Shown here: positions 1 through 9,500 of the stretch, in pieces
Numbering within the stretch: the first letter of the stretch is position 1
Layout of the letters: each line of letters opens with the position of its first letter
Assembly (NCBI GenBank): GCA_029858505.1
Contig: JAOUEW010000002.1
Span: 354,851-418,850, forward strand
Length of the DNA stretch: 64,000 nucleotides
DNA from: Deltaproteobacteria bacterium
GTDB lineage: Bacteria > SAR324 > JACQKK01
Direction: 5' to 3'
The notes under the pieces: generated by a model
Databases searched by the model: none
Seen by the model: only the letters and a program-made list of their open reading frames with translations
What the model was told of the DNA's origin: nothing
Made by a program: the position numbers and the translations under genes

Positions 1-850
1 CGTTGGCTTCTTGGAAGGCAGCTTGGGTAATCCATTTCAGCTGAAGAAGTCGCTCCAACACCCGTTGACGGCGCACCATCAGGGGGTGGTCGGGGGGGAA
101 AAGATAGCGGGAAGGGTTCCCTTCCAGCACAACCCCGGCAAAATATCCCTCCGGCATGCGAATGAGGGCGGCCAGGAAAGCCGATTCTCCGAGCGTGAGT
201 TGCTGGGCCGGTTTATGGAAATACCCCTGGGCGGCCTTTTCTACCCCGTACGTGCCGTTTCCCAGGTAAATCTGGTTCAGGTAGTGTTCCAGGATGCTTT
301 TTTTCTCCAGTTGGCGTTCCAAGGCCATGGCCATGAACACTTCTTTCACCTTTCGCCGCAGGGTTTTCTCCGGCGAAAGCAGGGTGAGTTTCACCAACTG
401 CTGGGTAATGGTGCTGCCCCCCTGGGCGGCCTCCATGGAGGTGAGGTCGGCCCAGGCCGCCCCGGCCAGCCGCCAGGGGTCCATGCCCTTATGGTCAAAG
501 AATCGCTGGTCTTCCGTGGCCACCACCGCGCGCACCAGAGAAGAACTCATTTGTTCGATGGGGATGGTTGAGCGGTTTTCCAGGCCGGATACCCCCGCCA
601 CGGGTTGGCCGTTTCTGTCGAGAATCAGGGTGTTTTCGCCAGCACTGGCCAGGGCCCGTTGAAATTGGGTCATGACCTGGGGGGACCATAGCAGAAACCC
701 GGTCCACAGCCCCAACAGCAAAAAGAGCAGCCCCCCCCCGGCCCAGGCCAACATTTCACCCATTCCACGCCAGCCATCCGGCCACCCACTGGCCGGGATT
801 TTAGGCGTTCCTGAGGATTTTCGGGGGAATGGGTTGAACCGCATGGGCAT
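1..850 (-). CDS. Class A penicillin-binding protein (PBP1A type), 3' part cut by window edge
   Basis: A bifunctional peptidoglycan synthase of the inner membrane; only about the first 283 residues are in the window. After a short cytoplasmic N-terminus a transmembrane segment spans about residues 33-54. The GT51 glycosyltransferase domain follows, with ATEDQRFFDH at 111-120 (catalytic Glu113) and GGSTITQQ at 144-151. Near the edge the reading frame ends in an ERLLQLKWIT-like stretch typical of the end of the glycosyltransferase domain. The transpeptidase domain would lie outside. ATG at 850 is preceded by AAGGA at good spacing; ATG at 844 is an alternative. A monofunctional MtgA cannot be fully excluded from this part, but the motif spacing suits PBP1A. 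Confidence 0.85.
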   Translation of the reverse strand, partial: MPMRFNPFPRKSSGTPKIPASGWPDGWRGMGEMLAWAGGGLLFLLLGLWTGFLLWSPQVMTQFQRALASAGENTLILDRNGQPVAGVSGLENRSTIPIEQMSSSLVRAVVATEDQRFFDHKGMDPWRLAGAAWADLTSMEAAQGGSTITQQLVKLTLLSPEKTLRRKVKEVFMAMALERQLEKKSILEHYLNQIYLGNGTYGVEKAAQGYFHKPAQQLTLGESAFLAALIRMPEGYFAGVVLEGNPSRYLFPPDHPLMVRRQRVLERLLQLKWITQAAFQEAN

Positions 851-988
851 GCCCTGATCCTTGGGGGAGGCGCCGGGGGACTCCGTTCCCCCGCTGAAAC
901 CTTCGTTGTATTCATACCATGGAAACCCCAAAAGGAACCAGCCGGGATCTTTTTTCCTGGCCCTCTTTTTTCCCTGGGAGATTGTGGT

Positions 989-3084
<2,096 letters not shown>

Positions 3085-3136
3085 CCGCTCAGGTTTCGTT
3101 AGGAACCTCGTTGCCCAATCCAGACCGCGGCTGTGG

Positions 3137-4258
3137 ATGGCCGGTGTGGCCGCGGCGTGGCTGTTGGGGGCCACGGCCTTCGGGGTGGATGAATCACCGG
3201 AGGACCGAGACTGCCCCCCCTTTAACACCATGTGCCTGCGGGCCGATGGAGAGGGAGGGGTTGACCTGCAATCCAACACGGCCTATCTGGAGGGGAACGT
3301 GCGGGGGCGGGTGGTGAAACACCAGATCAGCTTGCGGGCTCAGGTGTTGAAGTTGATTCGCAATGAGCGGGATGACTTGGCCCGGTTGATGATGGACCGT
3401 GACGTGGTGGTGACACAACCAGGACGGGAAGTGATGGCCGACCATGGGCTGGTGGAGCAGGCCAGCGGGCTGGTGGTGGTGTGGGGGAACGCCACCCTGA
3501 CGGGGGGGAACCTCACCGTGCAGGCCGATGAAATCCGCATGGAAAACAAGGGCACGCTCGATCGAATGCGGGGAACGGCCACCGAGCCGTTTCAAATGAA
3601 ATACCTGGGCAAGAGCCCGCTGACGGAGAACGGCGCCCCCACTCCGGTCGATTTGCCCGATACTCTTACGGTGACCGCGGCCAACGGGGTGGTGGATCAC
3701 TCCAAGCGGCAAATTTCGCTCACCGGCAACGTGACCCTGGAGCGCGTGGAGCGGGCTTGGAAAATCACCGCCCAAAAAATCGTGCTGACGTTTTCTCCCC
3801 GCAATGAGTTAACCCAGTTTCAGGCATCGGGAGAGGCCGCTTTGGAACAGCCGGGGCGCACCGTGACCGCCGATAGCATTGTCAGCGGGAACCAGATGAC
3901 CACCGTTCTGCTGGTGGGTAACGCCAAAGTTCGCAAACCCGGGGAGTTTGACTTGGCGGGCGACCGCATTGAAGTGTATTCCGACGCGGGGAAGGGCATT
4001 GTGCAGAACGCCAATCAAAAGCCCCTGGTGCTCACCATTCCCGGTCAACGGCAGACCACTTATCAGTTGACTCAAGATGCCTTGAATCGGCTAGAATTCG
4101 CTGGGGTGCCACGAAGTACCCTGGATAAACTGACCCCCCTTTCCAGCCGCTCTTTTTTGGGGCAAGAGGCCATGACCGCCGCCGTTCAACAAGCTTTGAC
4201 CAAAGAAGAAGCCGATCAATATTTGAATGCCATTGTGAAGCAGGCCAAACAAGAATAA
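3137..4258 (+). CDS. lptA: Periplasmic tandem OstA (LptA-like) LPS transport protein
   Basis: A 373-residue exported protein with a short hydrophobic N-terminus (about residues 3-16). It contains two OstA-type beta-jellyroll regions, recognisable by alternating short strands and phrases such as YLEGNVRG, VVVWGNATLTGG, ISLTGNVTLER and VLLVGNAKV. LptA and LptC are the periplasmic bridge carrying lipopolysaccharide from the LptB2FG transporter to the outer membrane; both are usually single-jellyroll proteins. The position directly upstream of lptB supports the role. No separate lptC is seen. The frame stays open into pyrG, so the start is inferred: ATG 3137 gives the signal-like N-terminus but has a weak ribosome site. 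It could be a fused LptC-LptA or a two-repeat LptA. Confidence 0.75.
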   Translation: MAGVAAAWLLGATAFGVDESPEDRDCPPFNTMCLRADGEGGVDLQSNTAYLEGNVRGRVVKHQISLRAQVLKLIRNERDDLARLMMDRDVVVTQPGREVMADHGLVEQASGLVVVWGNATLTGGNLTVQADEIRMENKGTLDRMRGTATEPFQMKYLGKSPLTENGAPTPVDLPDTLTVTAANGVVDHSKRQISLTGNVTLERVERAWKITAQKIVLTFSPRNELTQFQASGEAALEQPGRTVTADSIVSGNQMTTVLLVGNAKVRKPGEFDLAGDRIEVYSDAGKGIVQNANQKPLVLTIPGQRQTTYQLTQDALNRLEFAGVPRSTLDKLTPLSSRSFLGQEAMTAAVQQALTKEEADQYLNAIVKQAKQE

Positions 4259-4308
4259 GAGCGATTGGTGCACTCACGGCGAGAGCAGGGAACCCGAGGA
4301 ACCACGAC

Positions 4309-5154
4309 ATGGCGGCCAGAAAAACCAAACCAAGTTCAAAAAGCACCGCACCCTCCACCGAACCTGTGGAAAGCGCGGGGTCTGAATTCGCGGCCTCTGC
4401 CGAAAGGACCCACCCGGCGGGTGTTTCGCAGGGGGCCGTGTTGGAAGCCTTCGACTTGGTGAAATCCTATCGGAAGCGGAAGGTGGTGCGGGGGGTGAGC
4501 GTGTATGTGAACCCTGGCGAGGTGGTGGGGCTGTTGGGCCCCAACGGGGCGGGGAAAACCACCACGTTTTACATGATTGCCGGGGTGGTTCCCCCCGATG
4601 AGGGGCGGGTGATTCTAAAGGGGGGGGATGTGACGAGGCAGCCCCTGCACATCCGGGCCCGGCAGGGGTTGTGCTACCTGCCTCAGGAACGCAGTGTGTT
4701 TCGCCGCCTGACCGTGGAAGACAACCTGCGGGCCGCCGTACAGCAATTAGACGTGCCCAAGCGCGAAGCCGAAGAACGGATAGAGCTGGCTCTGACGGAA
4801 CTGGGGTTGTTGCAAATTCGGAAGTCGTTGGGTTTTCAATTATCGGGGGGGGAAGCCCGTCGCACCGAAATCGCCAGGGCCTTGGTGATGAACCCCGCGG
4901 TGATTCTGCTAGACGAACCCTTTGCCGGGGTGGACCCCATTGCCGTGTTGGATATTCAAGATGTGGTCAACCGCATTAAACAAATGGGCATTGGGGTGTT
5001 AATCACCGACCACAACGTGCGGGAAACCCTGGGCATCACCGACCGGGCGTATATTGTTAGCCAGGGGCAGGTGTTGGTGTCGGGGAACCCGGATGAACTG
5101 GTGCATAACGAAATCGCCCGGAAAATTTACCTGGGAGATTCTTTCACGTTGTAG
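4309..5154 (+). CDS. lptB: LPS export ABC transporter ATPase LptB
   Basis: The cytoplasmic ATPase that powers lipopolysaccharide extraction from the inner membrane. Walker A is GPNGAGKTT (about residue 77), the signature is LSGGEARR (about 178), Walker B is VILLDEP (about 200), and the switch histidine lies in LITDHN (about 235). The LPQERSVFRRLTVEDN stretch is characteristic of LptB. At 281 residues it has roughly 40 extra, low-complexity Ser/Ala/Pro-rich residues at the N-terminus. ATG 4309 has GAGGA at good spacing; an internal GTG at 4438 would give a standard-length protein. It follows the OstA gene with a 50-base gap, probably as one operon. Confidence 0.93.
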   Translation: MAARKTKPSSKSTAPSTEPVESAGSEFAASAERTHPAGVSQGAVLEAFDLVKSYRKRKVVRGVSVYVNPGEVVGLLGPNGAGKTTTFYMIAGVVPPDEGRVILKGGDVTRQPLHIRARQGLCYLPQERSVFRRLTVEDNLRAAVQQLDVPKREAEERIELALTELGLLQIRKSLGFQLSGGEARRTEIARALVMNPAVILLDEPFAGVDPIAVLDIQDVVNRIKQMGIGVLITDHNVRETLGITDRAYIVSQGQVLVSGNPDELVHNEIARKIYLGDSFTL

Positions 5155-5580
5155 TGAGATGGTTTTGTCCCCTGGGTGATTGCCGTGAACCGGGGGCTGG
5201 GCAATACTACAATGATTTCAACTAATTCAACCCTACTTCACCTCTCCCTTCGCAAGTCCCTCCTCAAGTTCAACCCCCAAATATTGACCCGCCCGTTGAA
5301 GCCGTTTTGCTCTGCTGGTCGTCTGATTTGAAAAGATGGACAAACCAGAACCGCCGATGGGGGCGAATCCAGAAGTTGGCATGAACAAGCTAGGCCAGAA
5401 TGGGTCGGTCAAAAACCGGGCCAAATTTGCAAGAAAGGTTTGTTTTTCTCCTCCGGGAGGGGTAAGAAAGAGGATAGGAATAACCAAGGAAGGTTTTTCC
5501 TCGGGGCCGGACTTGCCACCTCTGGCCCTTAGATCAGACACACGGGCAGGCCTTTACGGGCTTTTCGCGGGACGAACACC
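5155..5580. other. Intergenic region between lptB and rpoN
   Basis: A 426-base stretch. A frame open at 5336-5590 has no ribosome site, no recognisable domain and ends inside rpoN, so I do not call it. No tRNA, clear terminator or clear promoter is visible. It presumably carries the rpoN promoter. Confidence 0.5.
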
Positions 5581-7266
5581 ATGGCCATGAATCTCAAGCT
5601 TCAGATGCGGCTGAGCCAACAGCTCATCATGACGCCGCAATTGCAGCAGGCCATTAAGCTGCTGCAATTGTCTCGGGTTGAACTGGAAGAGTTGATTGAC
5701 CAAGCCCTGGTGGAAAATCCCGTGCTAGAAGAATCCGCCGAACATGAGGCGGCCCCGGAAGAATCCGACGAAGCTGGGCGGCTGCGGGAGGAGCGCGAGG
5801 CGGCTGAACTGAGGGCCAAAGAAACGGGCCTGAACGACCAAGAGTGGCAGCAATATATCGAATCTGGCAGCGGGGTCATTAACGAACGCTATTCGTCTTC
5901 GGAGGGCGACGAGCCCAACCTGGAGGCTACCCTGGCCACCGCCGACTCCCTCCCCGACCATCTTTCGTGGCAATTGGAAATGTCGAACCTGTCTCCCATC
6001 GAAACCGCCCTGGGGGAGCAGATGATCGGCAACTTGGATGAAGACGGTTACCTGACGGTGTCTCTGGGGGAAATCTTCCACTGGAACCCGGAGATGCAGG
6101 CCGAAATTCTCCAAGAAATGAAAAAGGGGGGCCTGCGCCTGCCCATTCCTGAATTTACCGACTCCAGCTTGTTTGACTCGAAACACCAATCCCAAGAAAA
6201 AGCCCCCCCCCGCCAGCGGAAAAAACGCGGCCCCAAAGAAGCCCCCGTGTTCGAGGAAGACGCCGTTCAGGAAGAAGACGGCGCAGTGCCGATGAGCGTG
6301 GACCCCGCCGTGGTGGCCGTGGCCGAAGGGGTGCTGCGGTTTATTCAAACCTTTGACCCCACCGGGGTGGGCGCCCGGAACCTGCAAGAGTGCCTGCAAA
6401 TTCAACTGCGGGCCATGAAGCTGGAAGACCAGCTTCCCTATGCCATGGTGACCGAAGACCTGAAACTTTTGGAAAGCAAAGACCTGCGCCGCATCGCCCG
6501 CCGCCACAAGGTGGAGTTGGAAGAAGTGGTGGACGCCTATAAGCTGATTATGTCGCTGGAACCCAAGCCCGGCCGCCCCTTTGGGGGAGACAGGCCCCAG
6601 CACATCATTCCGGACGTGTTTATTTTCAAAACCGCCGGTGAAAACACCGAGAACGAAAACCAGGTGGGCCATTACCGGGTGGTGCTGAATGAAAGCGGCA
6701 TCCCCCGCCTTCGCATCAACGACTACTACCGCAGGCTGTCCGAGGTCAACACCGCCGGAGACGGTTCCTTGACCAGGGAATACATTCAAGAGAAAATCAA
6801 GGCGGGCAACTGGCTGATGAAAAGCATCGAACAACGCCAGAAAACCATTCTTAAAGTCACCCGCAGCATTCTGAAGCACCAATACGAGTTCTTCGAGAAG
6901 GGCATTAGCCACCTGCGCCCGCTGGTGTTGAAAGACGTGGCGGAGGACATCCAGGTGCATGAATCCACCGTCAGCCGCATCACCACCAACAAATACGTGC
7001 ATTCGCCCCAGGGATTGTTCGAGCTAAAATACTTCTTCACCAGCGGCATTGATCAGGGCCAGGGAGAGGTGATCTCTTCGAAGAAGATCAAAGACATGAT
7101 TCAACGGATTATTGAAGGGGAAGACGTGAAGGAACCCCTCACCGACATTCAAATTGCGGATATTCTGTTTCAGAAAAGCAAAATTCGGGTGGCCCGCCGC
7201 ACCGTGGCCAAGTATCGGGAGGCCCTGAACTTACTGCCCTCCAATCGTCGCAAGCAAATGTTTTAG
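5581..7266 (+). CDS. rpoN: RNA polymerase sigma-54 factor
   Basis: The alternative sigma factor for -24/-12 promoters that needs AAA+ activators. The N-terminal activator-interaction region is clear (Leu/Gln-rich, MTPQLQQAIKLLQLSRVEL). The core-binding domain includes DPTGVGARNLQECL, followed by the HTH and the near-invariant RpoN box ARRTVAKYRE (about 538-547). At 561 residues it is longer than the usual 470-500. The excess is a charged, Pro/Lys/Glu-rich segment at about residues 185-240, between the acidic region and the core-binding domain. The gene stands alone; the usual neighbours hpf, ptsN and a full-length rapZ are not adjacent, though a RapZ C-terminal domain gene follows. Confidence 0.96.
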   Translation: MAMNLKLQMRLSQQLIMTPQLQQAIKLLQLSRVELEELIDQALVENPVLEESAEHEAAPEESDEAGRLREEREAAELRAKETGLNDQEWQQYIESGSGVINERYSSSEGDEPNLEATLATADSLPDHLSWQLEMSNLSPIETALGEQMIGNLDEDGYLTVSLGEIFHWNPEMQAEILQEMKKGGLRLPIPEFTDSSLFDSKHQSQEKAPPRQRKKRGPKEAPVFEEDAVQEEDGAVPMSVDPAVVAVAEGVLRFIQTFDPTGVGARNLQECLQIQLRAMKLEDQLPYAMVTEDLKLLESKDLRRIARRHKVELEEVVDAYKLIMSLEPKPGRPFGGDRPQHIIPDVFIFKTAGENTENENQVGHYRVVLNESGIPRLRINDYYRRLSEVNTAGDGSLTREYIQEKIKAGNWLMKSIEQRQKTILKVTRSILKHQYEFFEKGISHLRPLVLKDVAEDIQVHESTVSRITTNKYVHSPQGLFELKYFFTSGIDQGQGEVISSKKIKDMIQRIIEGEDVKEPLTDIQIADILFQKSKIRVARRTVAKYREALNLLPSNRRKQMF

Positions 7267-7607
7267 GAAAGAAAGTTTGCTTGGCGGTGTTCCTCTTTTG
7301 TTGGGGTGTTCTGGCTGGCGGATATGAAAAAATGGGTTCACGGCAGGCAGGCTCTATCCATGCGATATGCTGGGCCTGCTAGGGCTGGGGCGTTTCCGTT
7401 GGCCTAGAACAAGCCATTCAGGGGTTCAGGCCGGGGTCGCGCCGGGAACGTACCGGGGACGTTCTGGGAAGACACAAGGCAAGCATGACAAGTCATATTG
7501 ACAAGTTTAAAAAAAGAGCCGCTTTCCAAGGTTTGGCTTATTTCATCTATTGATTTCCTATCCATTCCTTTCTCACCCATTTATTTTCCTATCCCTTTTG
7601 CCCTCTT
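7267..7607. other. Intergenic region between rpoN and the RapZ-C gene
   Basis: A 341-base stretch without a supportable gene. A TTGACA hexamer lies at 7498-7503, but no convincing -10 element follows at 16-18 bases. The last 100 bases are T-rich. I see no tRNA or terminator. Confidence 0.4.
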
Positions 7608-8069
7608 ATGAGCGATTCCCCCGCGGTTTCTTCTCTGCCGGTCATTCAGGTGTTCAGTTTTGGTTTCAAACATTCCGGTATTCCCGCCGACCAGGGGGGG
7701 CATGGGGGGGGCTTTGTGTTCGACTGCCGCTGCCTGCCCAACCCCTTTTGGGATGAAGCCCTGCGGCCCTTTTCTGGATTGGATGAACCCGTGGTGCGCT
7801 TTATGGAGGCCAGCGCCGAAACCCAAACCTTTGCCCGGCTGGCCGAAGAGATGGTGCTGATTTCTGTTCGTGAGTACCGCCGCCGGGAATACCCCCAGTT
7901 GATGGTTTCTTTTGGCTGTACCGGGGGCCGCCACCGTTCGGTATATCAGGCCGCCCGGCTGGGGGCTCGGTTGACCAGCCTAGGGTTCTCGGCCCAGGTG
8001 ACCCACCGGGATATGTTGAAGGCCGAAGAGCAATCCTCCCAGCCGTCCAGTCAGGCCGCCCGCTCATGA
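7608..8069 (+). CDS. Stand-alone RapZ C-terminal domain protein
   Basis: A 153-residue protein matching only the C-terminal half of RapZ. FGFKHSGIP, VFDCRCLPNPFW and the hallmark GCTGGRHRSV (residues 103-112) are all present, while the N-terminal P-loop kinase-like half is absent. In Enterobacteria RapZ senses glucosamine-6-phosphate and guides RNase E to sRNA GlmZ, with RNA binding in this C-terminal domain. Stand-alone versions occur in bacteria without GlmZ, sometimes next to or fused with sugar kinases and nucleotidyltransferases. Here the stop overlaps the start of a MurU-like gene (ATGA, 4 bases), implying translational coupling and a role near amino-sugar or cell-wall recycling. That link is inference. 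Confidence 0.85.
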   Translation: MSDSPAVSSLPVIQVFSFGFKHSGIPADQGGHGGGFVFDCRCLPNPFWDEALRPFSGLDEPVVRFMEASAETQTFARLAEEMVLISVREYRRREYPQLMVSFGCTGGRHRSVYQAARLGARLTSLGFSAQVTHRDMLKAEEQSSQPSSQAARS

Positions 8070-8872
8070 AGGCCATGATTCTGGCGGCGGGGCTGGGCAC
8101 CCGGCTGCGACCCTTGACGGAGCACACCCCTAAAATTCTGGTGCCCTTGGCGGGACAGCCTATGCTGGACCGGCTGACGGCGTTTCTGGTGGGCCGTGGC
8201 GTTTCCCGCGTGGCGGTGAATACCCACTATTTGGCGGACCAAGTGGCCGAGCGGTTGCTGGTTCTGGCGGCTCGTTATCCCAGGGTGGCCTTTCAGCGCT
8301 TTCACGAGCCAGACATTTTGGGCACTGGGGGCGGGGTGGCCAACCTGGGCGAATTTTGGGGAAAGAGTGATCTGCTGGTGTGGAATGGTGACATTGTGGC
8401 CGAGGTGGATGTGAGGGCGTTGTTTGCCGCTCACCGGTCGGCCTTGGGAGGGGAGCGGCCCTTGGCCACCCTGGTGCTGCAGGACCGTCCCTCCAACTCC
8501 CGGCTGGTGGTGGATGCCTTCTCCCGCATTGTGGGCATTGATTCCCCCCGCCGCAACCGCCACCAGATATTCATTCCCCCCCAGGGGCAAACCCAAACCT
8601 TGGCTTACAATGGAATCGCCCTGCTGTCTCCCTCCCTGCGGCCCCTGCTGCCCCCCCCCGATCATTCTTACGACTTGATTGACGCCCTGTTGGCGGTGCT
8701 GGAGCAGGGCCGCCCCCTGGCGGGGTTCAACATGGGGGCCGGTTTCTTTGGCACCACCGGCAACCTGGAACAATTGCGTGGGATGGAACGAGCGTTTGAA
8801 CAGCGGGAAGCGCTGGCGGGGGCGTTTTCGGAGGGTGGCGGGATATGTGTGAATATGATAGAAATGGTTTAG
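8066..8872 (+). CDS. NDP-sugar pyrophosphorylase, MurU-like
   Basis: A sugar-1-phosphate nucleotidyltransferase of 268 residues. The N-terminal signature LAAGLGTRLRPLTEHTPK (about residues 6-23) contains the nucleotide-binding GxGxRxxPxT..K motif. GTGGG and WNGDIV (metal-binding Asp) follow, with a YNGIALLSP-like stretch later. The closest familiar family is MurU (MurNAc-1-phosphate uridylyltransferase) of cell-wall recycling; mannose-1-phosphate guanylyltransferase-like enzymes are possible. The usual partner kinase AmgK is not adjacent. The start overlaps the RapZ-C gene by 4 bases. Confidence 0.8.
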   Translation: MKAMILAAGLGTRLRPLTEHTPKILVPLAGQPMLDRLTAFLVGRGVSRVAVNTHYLADQVAERLLVLAARYPRVAFQRFHEPDILGTGGGVANLGEFWGKSDLLVWNGDIVAEVDVRALFAAHRSALGGERPLATLVLQDRPSNSRLVVDAFSRIVGIDSPRRNRHQIFIPPQGQTQTLAYNGIALLSPSLRPLLPPPDHSYDLIDALLAVLEQGRPLAGFNMGAGFFGTTGNLEQLRGMERAFEQREALAGAFSEGGGICVNMIEMV

Positions 8873-8955
8873 ACACAAAATGGATTCGTAGGGGGGAGCC
8901 TGCGTCATTCTCTCCCCCGCTGTTGTTTCCCTCATCCCTTCAAGGAATGGCACCC

Positions 8956-9462
8956 GTGAACATGAGGATTCCACGGCTTATGGTTCTGGTTGGGTGGGAA
9001 GTGATCACCCTTGCCGTGGGGGCATGCCATGCGGGTCCGGTTTCGCCCCCAGCGGTCGCAAGCCATCCCTGGGCGGTGGAATTTGTGGTGTCTGGGGGGA
9101 TAGATGGCCGCCAATGGCGCCTGACCCTGGATCATCAGGGAAACTGTCTGGTGGAAAATCAAAAGAGAGGGATAAAAAAAACAGCCACGGTGAGCCAGGC
9201 ATGGCTGGCCCAGGCCGATGAACAAGTGACTCTGTTATGGGCAAGCCGGGAACGCGGGAAACATCTTCCAAAAAAAAATCCTGAGAACAGATTGACCGGT
9301 GGGTGGTGCCGGGACTGCTTGACCTATCGTTTGGTTCTCCGTGACAGACCGGAGGGCGAAACCCAAGATGCCTGGGAAGGGCAGGTGGAACAACCCGGAG
9401 ATCAACCGGAACGGAAACTGGTAGGAATGCTGATGGGTGTGATGGAAGAAACTTTACGATAA
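8956..9462 (+). CDS. Hypothetical exported protein, possible lipoprotein
   Basis: I do not recognise this protein of about 168 residues. The N-terminus has a signal-like hydrophobic stretch ending in VGAC, which could be a lipobox. The mature part has beta-type patterns (WAVEFVVSGGIDGRQWRLTLDHQG) and one Cys pair around WCRDCLTY. AAGGA lies 9 bases before GTG 8956; ATG 8947 and ATG 8962 are in the same frame. The frame also stays open upstream into the preceding gene, but that part has no ribosome site. It sits between the nucleotidyltransferase and the M4 protease gene, both on the same strand. Confidence 0.6.
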   Translation: MNMRIPRLMVLVGWEVITLAVGACHAGPVSPPAVASHPWAVEFVVSGGIDGRQWRLTLDHQGNCLVENQKRGIKKTATVSQAWLAQADEQVTLLWASRERGKHLPKKNPENRLTGGWCRDCLTYRLVLRDRPEGETQDAWEGQVEQPGDQPERKLVGMLMGVMEETLR

Positions 9463-9500
9463 AAAAATACACTTTAACACTTCAAAACGGGAGGAGTGCC

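Noticed and set aside
5336-5590. Open frame of 84 codons between lptB and rpoN
   Set aside because: No ribosome site, no family resemblance, low-complexity composition, and it runs into the rpoN start.
7498-7526. Sigma-70 promoter with TTGACA upstream of the RapZ-C gene
   Set aside because: No acceptable -10 hexamer at 16-18 bases spacing.
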